Of a stretch of 64,000 nucleotides of DNA, positions 39,046 through 48,662 are shown one piece after another. This DNA is from Euryarchaeota archaeon UBA256 (GTDB lineage Archaea > Thermoplasmatota > Poseidoniia > Poseidoniales > Poseidoniaceae). Position 1 is the stretch's first letter; every line of letters begins with the position of its first letter. Below the pieces are notes generated by a model, which made no database searches, had not been told where the DNA came from, and saw nothing but the letters and a program-made list of their open reading frames with translations. The translations under genes were made by a program, and so were the position numbers. Location of the stretch: assembly GCA_002494645.1 (NCBI GenBank), contig DACE01000009.1:1-64000 (forward strand). The letters are read 5' to 3'.

Positions 39046-40167
39046 TTGGCAGACAAACGAGACTACTACGAGGTGCTGGGTGTTGAACGCTCAGCCAGTG
39101 AAGGTGATCTCAAAAATGCCTTTCGAAGGCTCGCTCGCAAGTACCATCCAGACCGGAGCACAGAAGAAGATGCTGAGGATCGGTTCAAAGAGATTCAAGA
39201 GGCTTATGCCGTTCTTTCCGATGAACAAAAGCGGGCGCATTATGACCGATTTGGACATGATGGTCCTCAGGGCAATCCCTTCGGTGGATTTGGCGGGGGC
39301 GGTTTCAATATCAATTTGGAAGACATCCTTGGTGGAGATTTCTTTTCTTCGATGTTTGGTGGCTCTTCACGACGACGCAGTCGCCGGGGCTCCGACATTC
39401 TTCTCAGGCATACCATCGACCTCATTGATGTGCTGAACGGTACTGACCAAGAAGTGACTCTTGACCTGCCTCAGCCCTGTGGTTCATGTGATGGAACGGG
39501 TGCCGATGGCGGTGATTTGGTCACGTGCTCACGGTGTTCTGGACAAGGACAAGTTCGTGTGCGCCAACAAGTTGGACCTTTCATACAACAATCCGTTCAG
39601 CCATGTGATGCATGTTCAGGTCGTGGAAGCGTGAGCGAGAATGCTTGCGATGCCTGTTCGGGCAAGGGGCAAGAAATGGAAAGTACCACCCTGCGTTTTT
39701 CCGTTCCATTGGGCACAGAAGATGGTAGTCGCCTCCGCATGCGTGGCAAGGGTGAACCGGCTCCTCAGGGCCAAGGGGAAAGTGGCGACCTCTTCATTGA
39801 ACTCGAAGTTGAACAGCATCCTTGGTTTGAACGCAGTGGTTCTGACCTGATTATGTCTCTTCCTCTTGGTTATCCCGACCTTCTTTTGGGAACGACTGTC
39901 ACCCTTTCCCATCTCGATGACAAACCACTTGTCGTCAAGGTTCCATCCAATTCCAATTCTGGCGAAACGATCGAAATCAAAAAACGAGGCTTGCCAAGGC
40001 AACGTGGTAGCGGTCGGGGCGATGTCATTGTATTGTTGAAACTGCACATGCCTGCAAAAATACCCAAAGGTACCAAGAAAACCATGGCAACGCTTCGTGA
40101 CCAATTGAGTCCAAACGATCTCGAACAAAGCATCATCGACGACGCTAAGGAACGACGTAGTTCATGA
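39046..40167 (+). CDS. dnaJ: Chaperone DnaJ (Hsp40)
   Basis: A 373-residue type I Hsp40 that stimulates DnaK ATPase and binds unfolded protein. J domain with HPD at 34-36; Gly/Phe-rich linker (about 72-95); four CxxCxGxG zinc repeats (CGSCDGTG, CSRCSGQG, CDACSGRG, CDACSGKG; about 145-205); then the two C-terminal beta domains. TTG 39046 follows a GGGGG site by 8 bases and gives the standard start MADKRDYYEVLG. No dnaK or grpE in the window. The 3' end overlaps the convergent gene by 6 bases. Confidence 0.95.
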   Translation: MADKRDYYEVLGVERSASEGDLKNAFRRLARKYHPDRSTEEDAEDRFKEIQEAYAVLSDEQKRAHYDRFGHDGPQGNPFGGFGGGGFNINLEDILGGDFFSSMFGGSSRRRSRRGSDILLRHTIDLIDVLNGTDQEVTLDLPQPCGSCDGTGADGGDLVTCSRCSGQGQVRVRQQVGPFIQQSVQPCDACSGRGSVSENACDACSGKGQEMESTTLRFSVPLGTEDGSRLRMRGKGEPAPQGQGESGDLFIELEVEQHPWFERSGSDLIMSLPLGYPDLLLGTTVTLSHLDDKPLVVKVPSNSNSGETIEIKKRGLPRQRGSGRGDVIVLLKLHMPAKIPKGTKKTMATLRDQLSPNDLEQSIIDDAKERRSS

Positions 40168-42375
40168 TTCTTCCAAAGCCCTCGGTAGCGTTTCTGGTAT
40201 CCGTGCTGCGAAGGGTTGATTGTTGATTCGGCCGTTCAATTCAATGTCAACCGATGGTGCGCTTCCTTGTAATTCGACCATCAAAAATGCCCGATGTCCT
40301 TCACTCAGTGTATCCAAGAAGACTTCTTCGCCTTGATGTAAAAAACGAGGTTCAACGGAGACGACTTGATACGCCTCTCCGTCTGGAGCGTCAAACCTCA
40401 GGGCTGCAAGTTCCCAATCACCTTCAATCACATGAAGTCCGATCACCAGAGGCCAACTTAGTTCAACTTTGGAGAGACGGGAGTCTACTCGCCAAACTGC
40501 GAGAGCGAGATGTTCAGTACGGTGATGTAGCGTTGGTTCACCCCATGCATCCATTCCATCTTCCCATTCCAATTGAGCAACGGCATGCAGGGCACGAGCG
40601 ATGTCTTTCTGTGAGGACTTCACATTGAGCTCTCCAGAGTCCAATCGTGCACTATACCAAGCAAGTCGTTCCTTTTTCTCAATAATTTGGCGACCGAAGT
40701 CCTTCGCCCGTTTGATGTCAATGGCCAAATAAAGGACGGGAATTAAGAACAGAGCTCCCAAAAACCATCGGGCTAAGCCGCCCCAAAATACAGCATCTTC
40801 ACTTGGAGGGAACCATGGTTCTTCTCCCTCATCAACCAGGGCGTAGGTCGACGTGATTCTGTAGGCGTGTGAGGGGACGTCTTCACCCCACAAATGAGGC
40901 GTGGCTTGGGATGCATTTTGGAACCGTATTTGCAAGTATTGCGTACCCCTACCTACTTGGAGTCCGAGTTTCAGTTGGTCTGCAGCAGGTCGGGTGATGT
41001 CCGTATTCAGAACTTCCCCAGTCGCCTGGTCGATGTCCCAAACTTGAAGTTCCAGATTCGTGATGTTCCCCTCAATGGTGAACTGGAGGAAATGAATCGA
41101 ATCCATCCAACCGTCAACCTCCAATCGATAGGTGTCCACGGTATCATGGACGCCAAGGGTGAATTCCGCCTCGAGGCTGGTTGTGAGGTTCAACAGTGGC
41201 CATGAAGCATTGTTGATGTTGAGTGATGAAGGCAGTATTGATGGTGCCTCAAGGCCCGCATGGTCGCTGAAATCATGCATGTTGAACTCGATGGCAAACA
41301 CGGGTGTTTCCTTGATGATGACTCGGCCACCGTCGATACCCGGATAGGGGTAGGTTCGAAGTGATTCTCCCTGAAGCAAGAATTGCTCTTCTCCCTCGAC
41401 CCAATTGCCGTCCAATAACTGGTCCACTTGCAGATGAACATCGCCCAGTCGTGAGTGGAGGTCCAGGTAGCGTGTTTGGGTCCAGTCAAGGGGTGAGACT
41501 GTTGAATTATGCCCGAGTACTTCGCTTCCGTATCGTAAATCTTGGCCGATAAGGGGAGTCGTTGGTTGTGCCTCAAACAGGAAAAGATGAGCGCTCCAAT
41601 AGGACGGGGTTATGCCCGTGCTTAGCCGTGCAATAAATCGTCCATCATCACTTGCAGTCCACCAGGAAGAGGGTGGTGGGTCTCCTGACAACTCGGTGAA
41701 GGCGGCAGTCAGGTGGTGAACGTTCTCCATGAGATGTTCGGTTTCAGAATCTTGGAAGTACATTTGGAGGTTGAGGTCATGGCTGGATTCAAGCCATTGC
41801 CACTCAAGGGTATCACCCTTTGAGGCATTCACAATCACGTACTCGTCGTGTTCTGTATCAAGGGTGCCCGAATGGTGAAGGTTGGCAAGATTACCATCAT
41901 CGATGCCCGCTAATGTGCCACGATCGGTGTCCATGCACATGCTTGCATTCAAACAGCGACCAACCTCGTGAGATACTGCTGTAGAGGATGGACTTGGGCG
42001 GATGGTTGGGTTGGTGTCTGAGATGTTCGTGGTGAGGGAGAAATGAACGGTCTCATCAACCGTACTGCTGAGTTCGAAGGTCAATTCGTTTGCATTCGCT
42101 GCAAACAATACCACCCGCTGACCGTCGCTGGCGGAGTCATCACTATGCTCCAACATCACCTCACACGCTTGACAATTTACCGTCACCATGGTGCTGGTAT
42201 TGGGTTGGACGGAAATGGTCGCAACATAGGTATCTCCTGCGATGAGGTCAAGGGTGTTGATGCGCTGAAGTTCATCTAAATCTCGTATGGCTGCAGAAGC
42301 CTGAATGGGCAGCGCAGCCATCAAGAAGAGCCCCAAGAGGAGCAGGGCGGCCGCTCTGTGGTATTGCCTTCCCAT
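40162..42375 (-). CDS. Secreted, single-helix-anchored protein of unknown function
   Basis: A 737-residue protein with a clean signal peptide (RQYHRAAALLLLGLFLMAALPIQASA) and a beta-rich extracellular part. One transmembrane helix (about 533-556) is followed by a cytoplasmic region of about 180 residues (basic KRAKDFGRQIIEKKER, then a mixed domain with several Trp). No catalytic motif seen. The size of the cytoplasmic part is unusual for a pure adhesin and would suit a sensor or scaffold; this is a guess. It starts 84 bases from the divergent arcS, so the two may share a promoter region. Confidence 0.65.
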   Translation of the reverse strand: MGRQYHRAAALLLLGLFLMAALPIQASAAIRDLDELQRINTLDLIAGDTYVATISVQPNTSTMVTVNCQACEVMLEHSDDSASDGQRVVLFAANANELTFELSSTVDETVHFSLTTNISDTNPTIRPSPSSTAVSHEVGRCLNASMCMDTDRGTLAGIDDGNLANLHHSGTLDTEHDEYVIVNASKGDTLEWQWLESSHDLNLQMYFQDSETEHLMENVHHLTAAFTELSGDPPPSSWWTASDDGRFIARLSTGITPSYWSAHLFLFEAQPTTPLIGQDLRYGSEVLGHNSTVSPLDWTQTRYLDLHSRLGDVHLQVDQLLDGNWVEGEEQFLLQGESLRTYPYPGIDGGRVIIKETPVFAIEFNMHDFSDHAGLEAPSILPSSLNINNASWPLLNLTTSLEAEFTLGVHDTVDTYRLEVDGWMDSIHFLQFTIEGNITNLELQVWDIDQATGEVLNTDITRPAADQLKLGLQVGRGTQYLQIRFQNASQATPHLWGEDVPSHAYRITSTYALVDEGEEPWFPPSEDAVFWGGLARWFLGALFLIPVLYLAIDIKRAKDFGRQIIEKKERLAWYSARLDSGELNVKSSQKDIARALHAVAQLEWEDGMDAWGEPTLHHRTEHLALAVWRVDSRLSKVELSWPLVIGLHVIEGDWELAALRFDAPDGEAYQVVSVEPRFLHQGEEVFLDTLSEGHRAFLMVELQGSAPSVDIELNGRINNQPFAARIPETLPRALEES

Positions 42376-42459
42376 GCTTTGGCGTAGCGGTGATGACTTT
42401 CAAACCACCCCCCTCTTTGGGTTCAAACCCTTGAAGAAGACGAGCGACCCCGACCCATC

Positions 42460-44238
42460 ATGGGCGAGGGCTTGGCACGTACCGTGATGCTTCGTCATCG
42501 CTTCTCGAGACAGTGGGGTTTGGGTGACCGTAAATCCCCTACAAGCCTCACTCCATCATTGGTGCTCATGGATGACGATGTCGTTCTGCCAGTGACCTAT
42601 GCAGCCTTTAGTACCACTTCCACTTCAACCCTTCCGGCCACGCTTGAAATGAGGGCAAGAGGCGCATTTATTGCACCTGATTTTTCAGAAATCGGTCCAA
42701 ATTATTCGGTGGGAGTCGGCCACGTCCTTCCGCCATCACTTGAGGATGCCAATGCTGGAGAGGAACAAGGGACCTCATCGCTTCTTCCCGTGTCCTGGCA
42801 ACGCATGAACCACGATGAGGGTCTGCTTGACGCGTCGCTTTCACCCGACATCGTGGTCCTCACCGATGCAGTTCAACTGGCTGGGCAAGGTCAGAAATTA
42901 TCTCAGGCGATTCTCGCCCTCAAACAACGGTTCCCAGGCGCCCTGCTTTGGGCACCAGGTATCGGTGGTCCAGACAATGTGGCCTTGTTGACTCTCATGG
43001 GAGTTGACCTCTTTGACATGGCGCGTAGCCGTGAAGCCAGTGCGAATGAGGTGCTATTGACCCAGCAGGGTCCGAGGTATCCTCTTGAGCACGAAACCTT
43101 CGTTATGGAGGCACAAGCCTATCACTGGATGAAGGCACTCGATGAAGTTCGTGCAGCGCTCGTCCACGGGACACTTTCAAGCCTTGCCGAACGGCAATCA
43201 CTTTCAAGTCCGAAATCAGTTGAGCATTTACGCCACCATCGTCATCTCGTGAGTCAACAAAAGGACGCTCTTTCATCACATGTTCGGGCTGACCGACTCT
43301 TCGCATGTTTCAGCGAATCCGCCCTGCGCGACCCGTTGGTTGAACAATGGGAGCAATTCATGACGTCATCCTACCAAACTCCCCGTCCCGTCAGTGAGGT
43401 CATGATTCTCCTCCCTTGCTCCGCACGTAAACCGTATCGATTATCCAAGACGCACAGTCGGTTTATTCGAGCCATTCAGTCGACAGGATGTCATGAAGTC
43501 ATGATGACTTCTCCTCTTGGTTTGGTCCCCCGTGACCTCGAGGATGTATGGCCAGCCTCGAATTACGACGTGCCAGTGACGGGCGATTGGACGCTGGACG
43601 AATTGGCCCGAGTTGAACGAATGTTGACTTCGCTTGTCAAGAGAACCGGATACAAACGAATCATCAACCACACCAACATGGATTTGGGCTTTATCGACGT
43701 TGAAGTTGTGAATACACGCAAGGGTCGTGGTTCGACCAATCATGATGCTCTTCAGGACTTAACCGATGCCGTCAAAGATGCGGTTCAAACCTATGAATTA
43801 CGCAATCAAAAGAACAGCCATCGCCTCCTGGAGCATTTCAAAAGCATCGCTCGTAAGACAATGAAGAACGATGCGTGGTGCGAAGGCATCGTGGTTCGTG
43901 GTAAGCTGCCTCGGTGGCGCTTGGAATTGGATGGGCAACAAATCGCAGTCTGGTCTATTGACCGTAACGGGTTTTCGTTCTCCAGAGCCTCTGTTGACCT
44001 CCTGGCCCAACATGACGCACTCCCCAAAATTCATCTCATCAAGGAAACGGTTTGGAAAGGGGACGTCTTTGCACAGATGGTGCAATCCTACGACCCAATG
44101 ATTCGCTGTGGCGATGATCTCCTCGTCTACCAAAACGGGGTTGTCGTCGGTCTTGCCAGAGCAGTTGCGCCGGGTTGGGAATGGGCAGGTACACCCGGTA
44201 CGCTTGCCAAATCACACCAACGCAAAAAGGTAAACTGA
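42460..44238 (+). CDS. arcS: Archaeosine synthase (ArcS, TgtA2-type)
   Basis: A 592-residue tRNA-modification enzyme that turns preQ0 at position 15 of tRNA into the archaeosine precursor. The N-terminal half is a degenerate TGT barrel (APGIGGPDNVALLTLMGVDLFD). The ArcS signature PCSARKPYRLSKTHS (C320) is in the middle, followed by the archaeosine-specific domain. A PUA RNA-binding domain lies near the C-terminus (about 515-590). Length matches the family (550-650). Position just upstream of S15 fits a translation-related cluster. Confidence 0.88.
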   Translation: MGEGLARTVMLRHRFSRQWGLGDRKSPTSLTPSLVLMDDDVVLPVTYAAFSTTSTSTLPATLEMRARGAFIAPDFSEIGPNYSVGVGHVLPPSLEDANAGEEQGTSSLLPVSWQRMNHDEGLLDASLSPDIVVLTDAVQLAGQGQKLSQAILALKQRFPGALLWAPGIGGPDNVALLTLMGVDLFDMARSREASANEVLLTQQGPRYPLEHETFVMEAQAYHWMKALDEVRAALVHGTLSSLAERQSLSSPKSVEHLRHHRHLVSQQKDALSSHVRADRLFACFSESALRDPLVEQWEQFMTSSYQTPRPVSEVMILLPCSARKPYRLSKTHSRFIRAIQSTGCHEVMMTSPLGLVPRDLEDVWPASNYDVPVTGDWTLDELARVERMLTSLVKRTGYKRIINHTNMDLGFIDVEVVNTRKGRGSTNHDALQDLTDAVKDAVQTYELRNQKNSHRLLEHFKSIARKTMKNDAWCEGIVVRGKLPRWRLELDGQQIAVWSIDRNGFSFSRASVDLLAQHDALPKIHLIKETVWKGDVFAQMVQSYDPMIRCGDDLLVYQNGVVVGLARAVAPGWEWAGTPGTLAKSHQRKKVN

Positions 44239-44315
44239 AGATTCACAGGCTGCTTCGTAGGGTGCGGAGTGATTAAGAAGGGGAGATAAGTCGGAAGGTC
44301 GCTTGGTGACGCTCT

Positions 44316-44774
44316 ATGGCACGTATGTACAAGTCTCGTAAAGGCCAAAGTGGCTCAACTCGTCCGCATGTTACAGAAGCTCCTGAATGGTCAAATACGG
44401 ACAAAGATGCCGTTACATCCATCATTCTTGACCTCGCCAAAGGTGGAAAATCAACCTCTGAAATTGGTATGATTCTTCGTGACAAGCACGCTGTCCCCAA
44501 CGTCCGCTTGGTCCTCGGCAAGCGTCTTGGCCAAGTTTTGGCCGAGAACGAAATGGGTGGTGCTTACCCTGAAGACATGATGAATCTCATGCGTCAAGCA
44601 GTCGCCATCATCAACCACTTGGGCTCTGGCAATCACAAGGACTTGCACAACAAGCGTGCTCTGGAAATCACCGAATCTAAAATCCGCCGTCTCGCAAATT
44701 ACTACAAGGCCGAGAGCCGTCTTCCTGCAGACTGGCGATACAAGCGTGATGAACTCCGCTTGATGGTCGAGTGA
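44316..44774 (+). CDS. rps15: Small ribosomal subunit protein uS15
   Basis: 152 residues, the archaeal/eukaryotic length (about 150, against 89 in bacteria). The N-terminal extension (MARMYKSRKGQSGSTRP) is typical of S15/S13e, as are the KDLHNKRALEITESKIRRL helix and the C-terminal YKAESRLP. Binds 16S rRNA at the central three-way junction. ATG 44316 has no strong ribosome site. In many archaea a RecJ-like nuclease follows S15; here the next gene is 44834-45757. Confidence 0.97.
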   Translation: MARMYKSRKGQSGSTRPHVTEAPEWSNTDKDAVTSIILDLAKGGKSTSEIGMILRDKHAVPNVRLVLGKRLGQVLAENEMGGAYPEDMMNLMRQAVAIINHLGSGNHKDLHNKRALEITESKIRRLANYYKAESRLPADWRYKRDELRLMVE

Positions 44775-44833
44775 TTCATCCACAGAAATGAACACCTTGA
44801 TTTGGTGTCGTTGTTTCGTATGAACGATAGTCC

Positions 44834-45757
44834 ATGCGCGATTTGCTCAGTAGCCCCTTCGTTCAACCCGTGAGCGATAAGCTGAACGCTGACCTTGAAC
44901 GAATGAAATCAAGTGAATTAATCCATCTTCATGCTCCTGCAAATCTCGAAGGCCTCCTCGCCATGGGGCAATTGGAAGCGGCTTGCCTTGATGCAGGCAT
45001 CAAATATCGCCGTCGTTTCTACTTGCCCAAACATCATCGCCCTCGTGATGAATCTCTGGACATCCAATCCCCTTCAGTTGGTGTGAACGTTCTCATTGAC
45101 TCCGAGGAAGATACATGGCAAGCAGAAGACCGTTCCGATGAGGGGGACGTCCAAATTGTGCCTCTTGCTACGAGCGTGCAAATGGGTACTCAACACCACA
45201 TCCATCACGGTTCATTGGACTGTGTGATTCAATGCGCTGCCATCGCTGCCCTTCTCGCTCCGAACGGTCGTCGTGTAAGAAAATTAAGGCCCTATCTCTC
45301 GCTTGGTTTGTGGCTGCGTGGCGCACTTGACACGAGCCTTGACCCAATTCACTCCTCAGCCCTCCTTCACTTGAAAGAAGAGGGTAGTATACGACTCGTA
45401 CCCCTACCTGAAGTCAGTGAACCTCGCAAGGGTATGATACCTCATCTCCCTGAACGTCGTTTGGTGAAATTGCAAAAAGCCTGGCCTGGAATGAATGTTG
45501 ATGAGCGCAAACAGGCCTTGAGCGAACTGATCCTACCTTGTTTATCCGACTCGAGTCTTTCAACCCCCAGATTGGAAGAACTCGTTTGGAAGCGTATGAT
45601 CGTGGGACAGGAAGCAATTGATTTGGCGAGTCAAGCGGACGCTCTCCGTGATGCATGGCCCATCGATGCTGATGCTTCTCGCCTTTATGCCTCACAACGT
45701 CTTGACGATTGGTTACGAACAGGCTCGTTGATGCTTCAAGATGAAGCGACGGTTTGA
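44834..45757 (+). CDS. S15-linked protein, possible inactive RecJ/Cdc45-like protein
   Basis: A 307-residue soluble protein I cannot assign firmly. Near the start, SSELIHLHAPANLEGLLAMG is shaped like the first strand-turn-helix of DHH phosphoesterases (typically ...SHxDADGxxSA...), but the acidic residues are gone. Strands near VNVLIDSEE and VQIVPLA could be the following core strands. The S15-next position is where Thermococcales and methanogens keep GAN/RecJ, a CMG helicase component. Cdc45 and some archaeal RecJ relatives are known to have lost catalysis. So a dead RecJ/Cdc45 homologue is a reasonable but unproven reading; an unrelated family is the alternative. Confidence 0.45.
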   Translation: MRDLLSSPFVQPVSDKLNADLERMKSSELIHLHAPANLEGLLAMGQLEAACLDAGIKYRRRFYLPKHHRPRDESLDIQSPSVGVNVLIDSEEDTWQAEDRSDEGDVQIVPLATSVQMGTQHHIHHGSLDCVIQCAAIAALLAPNGRRVRKLRPYLSLGLWLRGALDTSLDPIHSSALLHLKEEGSIRLVPLPEVSEPRKGMIPHLPERRLVKLQKAWPGMNVDERKQALSELILPCLSDSSLSTPRLEELVWKRMIVGQEAIDLASQADALRDAWPIDADASRLYASQRLDDWLRTGSLMLQDEATV

Positions 45758-45782
45758 AACCTCACGGCCTCTTGGACTCACC

Positions 45783-46133
45783 ATGGCGATTGAGCGACTC
45801 TTGACGGGTAGTATCCAAAGTCAACTGCAAGAATTACTCTCGACCGAAGATCTCGTCATTGAGGCCTTCAGGGACTTAGTCAAGGACGAATTGAAAAGTC
45901 ATATCCGATCAAAAGTAGAGGAAGACCCCGAATTGAAGGCTGAAATTAAGGAAGCAGTTGGCTATTACTTCCAATCCAAAGCCCGTAGCATCTACGCCGA
46001 ACTCAAAGCAACTCGGGCTGCTACGAGACTCGGTTTGCGATTGTTACCAGACGATCTTCAAGGAGAGGTTGGCGAGGCACTTGTCACACTCTTTGAGAAA
46101 GAGCTCGGCGACCTGCTTGAGAAAGCACTTTGA
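45783..46133 (+). CDS. Small helical protein of unknown function
   Basis: A 116-residue (130 if ATG 45741) all-helical protein, rich in Glu, Leu and Lys. No helix anchor and no motif. ATG 45741 would overlap the upstream stop by 17 bases. ATG 45783 gives a compact helical N-terminus (MAIERLLTG), but the choice is open. Close spacing suggests cotranscription with the S15 cluster. Confidence 0.5.
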   Translation: MAIERLLTGSIQSQLQELLSTEDLVIEAFRDLVKDELKSHIRSKVEEDPELKAEIKEAVGYYFQSKARSIYAELKATRAATRLGLRLLPDDLQGEVGEALVTLFEKELGDLLEKAL

Positions 46134-46181
46134 TGCTTTTCCTTCACTTCGGTGAGTTCAAGTTATGAACCCACCAACCGT

Positions 46182-46194
46182 AGGAGGCCTGAGG
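46182..46194 (+). promoter_or_regulatory. Strong ribosome-binding site for the 46199 gene
   Basis: AGGAGGCCTGAGG precedes ATG 46199. Either AGGAGG (11-base spacing) or GAGG (4-base spacing) could pair with the 16S tail. It fixes the start of the signal-peptide protein. Confidence 0.55.
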
Positions 46195-46198
46195 AATT

Positions 46199-48214
46199 AT
46201 GAGGCTGGCATTGTTTCTGTCGGTGTTGCTTACTGCAACAGTTCTCATTCCAATGACCAATCCGGTTTCGGCTGACACCTCGGATGAAGTATTGGTTTGT
46301 TGCGATGCCTCTCCCGTTGAATTATATCTTTTAGGCAGTGACAGTCAAAGGAAATTGACGCCATTCATCTCGGAACTCGGTGATGAGTCTCAATCCATCG
46401 CGGTCGAATCATCCATATCTTCGCAAGAAAGTTTGGGGCGCTGGATGATGCCAGATTTGTGGCAAGGTGACATTCCATCCTCGACGTGGACCTTTTCCAT
46501 TGCATATACGGTAGAAAATGCCGCTGGTGTTCAAATCAATGCCACTGCAACAGTCAACATTGGGTCGAAAAGTTTCAGTGCACAAACCGACCCTGGTTCC
46601 TCCTTCTTGGCGCAGGGTTCGGGTTCGCTGACCTTTGAGATTGATGTTGAATCACTTTCCACGACAGGTACCTCAAACATTGAACTTGAACTCGAGGCTC
46701 AAGCCATTGTGTTCAGCGTGCCAGGTGCAGATGCTAAATTGGAATTTTTATGGGGAAGTGAAGATGATGCCTCATCGCTCGAAGCAACGATTCCGCTTCT
46801 AGACATCCTCATGCTGGAGCCTGAAATCGAAGGTTCCGATGTTTATCTTGGAGTTCGTCTTGACTCGCCCTGGGGCCTCACTACCCTGGCATTAGCGGAA
46901 TCCATTACCCTACGAGTCAACGGCCAAGAAGTAACTGGAGACCCTATCGAAACTGCCTCAGGAGATACCGTCCGAGTGACGTGGACTTGGTCAGATGCAG
47001 AGGGAGGCGTTGAAACCATTGGAGTCGAAGTTGAATTGTCGTTTCAGCAAGACCAACCCTCGCTCAAAGGCTCTGCATCATTCGAGATCGAGACCTTTGA
47101 CACCGGTGGAGGAACAGGTACATATTATCCGCCAGATGAACCGCTACGAACAGATGGTGGTGGAAGTTTCCTCGATGTTGACATTCGCATGAACCTCGAT
47201 ACTGATGGTAAAGAGTTGGCCTTGGAACGGGTGACAACAATCACTGTCGACGATGAAATTGCCTTCTGGATGCGTTGGGGAATGGACCACATTGGTGATG
47301 ATAACCCTGCTCTTTCCTCCATGCTCCGAGCCTTCAGTGCTGGAGCCGTCACGGACGAAGACCGTGTCAGTCGGTTCATTGAGCCCGTTGAATTGAGTGA
47401 ATTTGAGCGACAACTCGTTAATCTCGCACCCTTGTACCTCACGGCGGGTCTGGGATTGGATTCCGATGAATTGCTCGGTGATTTCCGTGCCTTTAACGAG
47501 GTGAAAATTGAAGTGGACCTGAACGGTCAAAATGCAGTCATCAATCACCCGGTGACCATCCGTTTCTCAACGGTTGAATGGATTGATGAGGTTCAGATGA
47601 AATTGGTGAGCAAATTCACGGTTGCACAACCTGCTCCCTTATGGAAAAGTTTCACGCTTGAGTTGGAAGCATCTTCAACTTTCACAACTTCTCTCTACAA
47701 GAGCAGCTTGCGTGAATCGGATGCATTTGAGTTCTCGGTATCTCGCATGCCGTGGGGTGACAAAGTCACCCTGAAGGGGGAGGGGATTGATCAAAATGAA
47801 GAGTTTTCCCTCACGGTTATACCGACCTCAAACCTCATTCATACTCCCTTCGTTCTAAGCATTCTAACGCTCCTTGGAACCATTGGTGCTTTCATGATTG
47901 GACTAGGAATCTCTCGTAATCGTCAACGAACGTATCTGTATTTTGAAATGATTCTCATACCAGTAATTGCCTTCATATTCATCTTCGGCTATCCACTTCA
48001 ATTCATTGGAGGCGGATTGTTAATGATGTCGCTCATTTGGTGGATCACGGCCTTTGCGAGTCCCAGATTAGCCAATGGAATCACTCGAAAGAAACCGGTC
48101 CATCCTCAAATCCCATGCCCTGCCTGTCAGGTCATGAATGCAGTAACGACTACAGAACGCCCTCATCGTTTTGCCTGTGATGGATGTCAGCGCACCATCA
48201 AATTAGTTGCTTGA
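46199..48214 (+). CDS. Secreted/membrane protein with C-terminal helices and zinc ribbon
   Basis: A 671-residue protein: signal peptide (MRLALFLSVLLTATVLIP), beta-rich extracellular part to about 530, then two or three transmembrane helices (about 545-625). The cytoplasmic C-terminus is a zinc ribbon, CPACQ...CDGCQ (about 640-664). No enzyme motif. The zinc ribbon resembles that of the unrelated 38028 membrane protein only in general form. The gene ends 2 bases before the stop of the convergent CBS gene. Confidence 0.65.
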   Translation: MRLALFLSVLLTATVLIPMTNPVSADTSDEVLVCCDASPVELYLLGSDSQRKLTPFISELGDESQSIAVESSISSQESLGRWMMPDLWQGDIPSSTWTFSIAYTVENAAGVQINATATVNIGSKSFSAQTDPGSSFLAQGSGSLTFEIDVESLSTTGTSNIELELEAQAIVFSVPGADAKLEFLWGSEDDASSLEATIPLLDILMLEPEIEGSDVYLGVRLDSPWGLTTLALAESITLRVNGQEVTGDPIETASGDTVRVTWTWSDAEGGVETIGVEVELSFQQDQPSLKGSASFEIETFDTGGGTGTYYPPDEPLRTDGGGSFLDVDIRMNLDTDGKELALERVTTITVDDEIAFWMRWGMDHIGDDNPALSSMLRAFSAGAVTDEDRVSRFIEPVELSEFERQLVNLAPLYLTAGLGLDSDELLGDFRAFNEVKIEVDLNGQNAVINHPVTIRFSTVEWIDEVQMKLVSKFTVAQPAPLWKSFTLELEASSTFTTSLYKSSLRESDAFEFSVSRMPWGDKVTLKGEGIDQNEEFSLTVIPTSNLIHTPFVLSILTLLGTIGAFMIGLGISRNRQRTYLYFEMILIPVIAFIFIFGYPLQFIGGGLLMMSLIWWITAFASPRLANGITRKKPVHPQIPCPACQVMNAVTTTERPHRFACDGCQRTIKLVA

Positions 48215-48216
48215 AA

Positions 48217-48627
48217 TTAGAGATTGAGGCCCTTCAGATTGGCTACCAAATCAACAGCTTCTTGATAGTCACTGGGTGAGAAATAACCTACAAATTCTTC
48301 GTTTTCATCAACCGCAACAACCGCCTGGGGTGTACGTTCTTTGATGTCCTTCAACACGCCTTTGAGACGGTCGTTGAGATGGACTTTCATGAAATCCATT
48401 TCCATATGGCTGTGACATTGTGATTCAGCAGCATCCACGCCTTCACTTAGTGCTTTGATCAATTGACGTTGTCCAATGACTCCTTTGACATGCTGGTCAT
48501 CGTCCAGAACCACCACGATTCCACCCGACGTTGTCAAAAGTCGCAACGCAGCTTCTTGCAAGGTATCGTCAATACCAACTGTAGTGTGTTCGTCATCAAG
48601 ATTGAGGTCGCCAACGGTCTTGCTCAT
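48217..48627 (-). CDS. CBS-domain-pair protein
   Basis: A 136-residue protein made of one CBS pair (two copies: about 8-60 with VVVLDDDQHVKGVIG and 80-130 with VVAVDENEEFVGYFS). Such pairs bind adenosyl ligands (AMP, ATP, SAM) and regulate partners. No fused domain. Transcribed with gltX, 35 bases downstream of its stop. Confidence 0.85.
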   Translation of the reverse strand: MSKTVGDLNLDDEHTTVGIDDTLQEAALRLLTTSGGIVVVLDDDQHVKGVIGQRQLIKALSEGVDAAESQCHSHMEMDFMKVHLNDRLKGVLKDIKERTPQAVVAVDENEEFVGYFSPSDYQEAVDLVANLKGLNL

Positions 48628-48662
48628 ATTTTGCTGACTGCTTTGGTTACCTATGTAATTTC

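Noticed and set aside
39616..40128. 170-residue minus-strand frame inside dnaJ
   Set aside because: Shadow of dnaJ codons, with no independent evidence.
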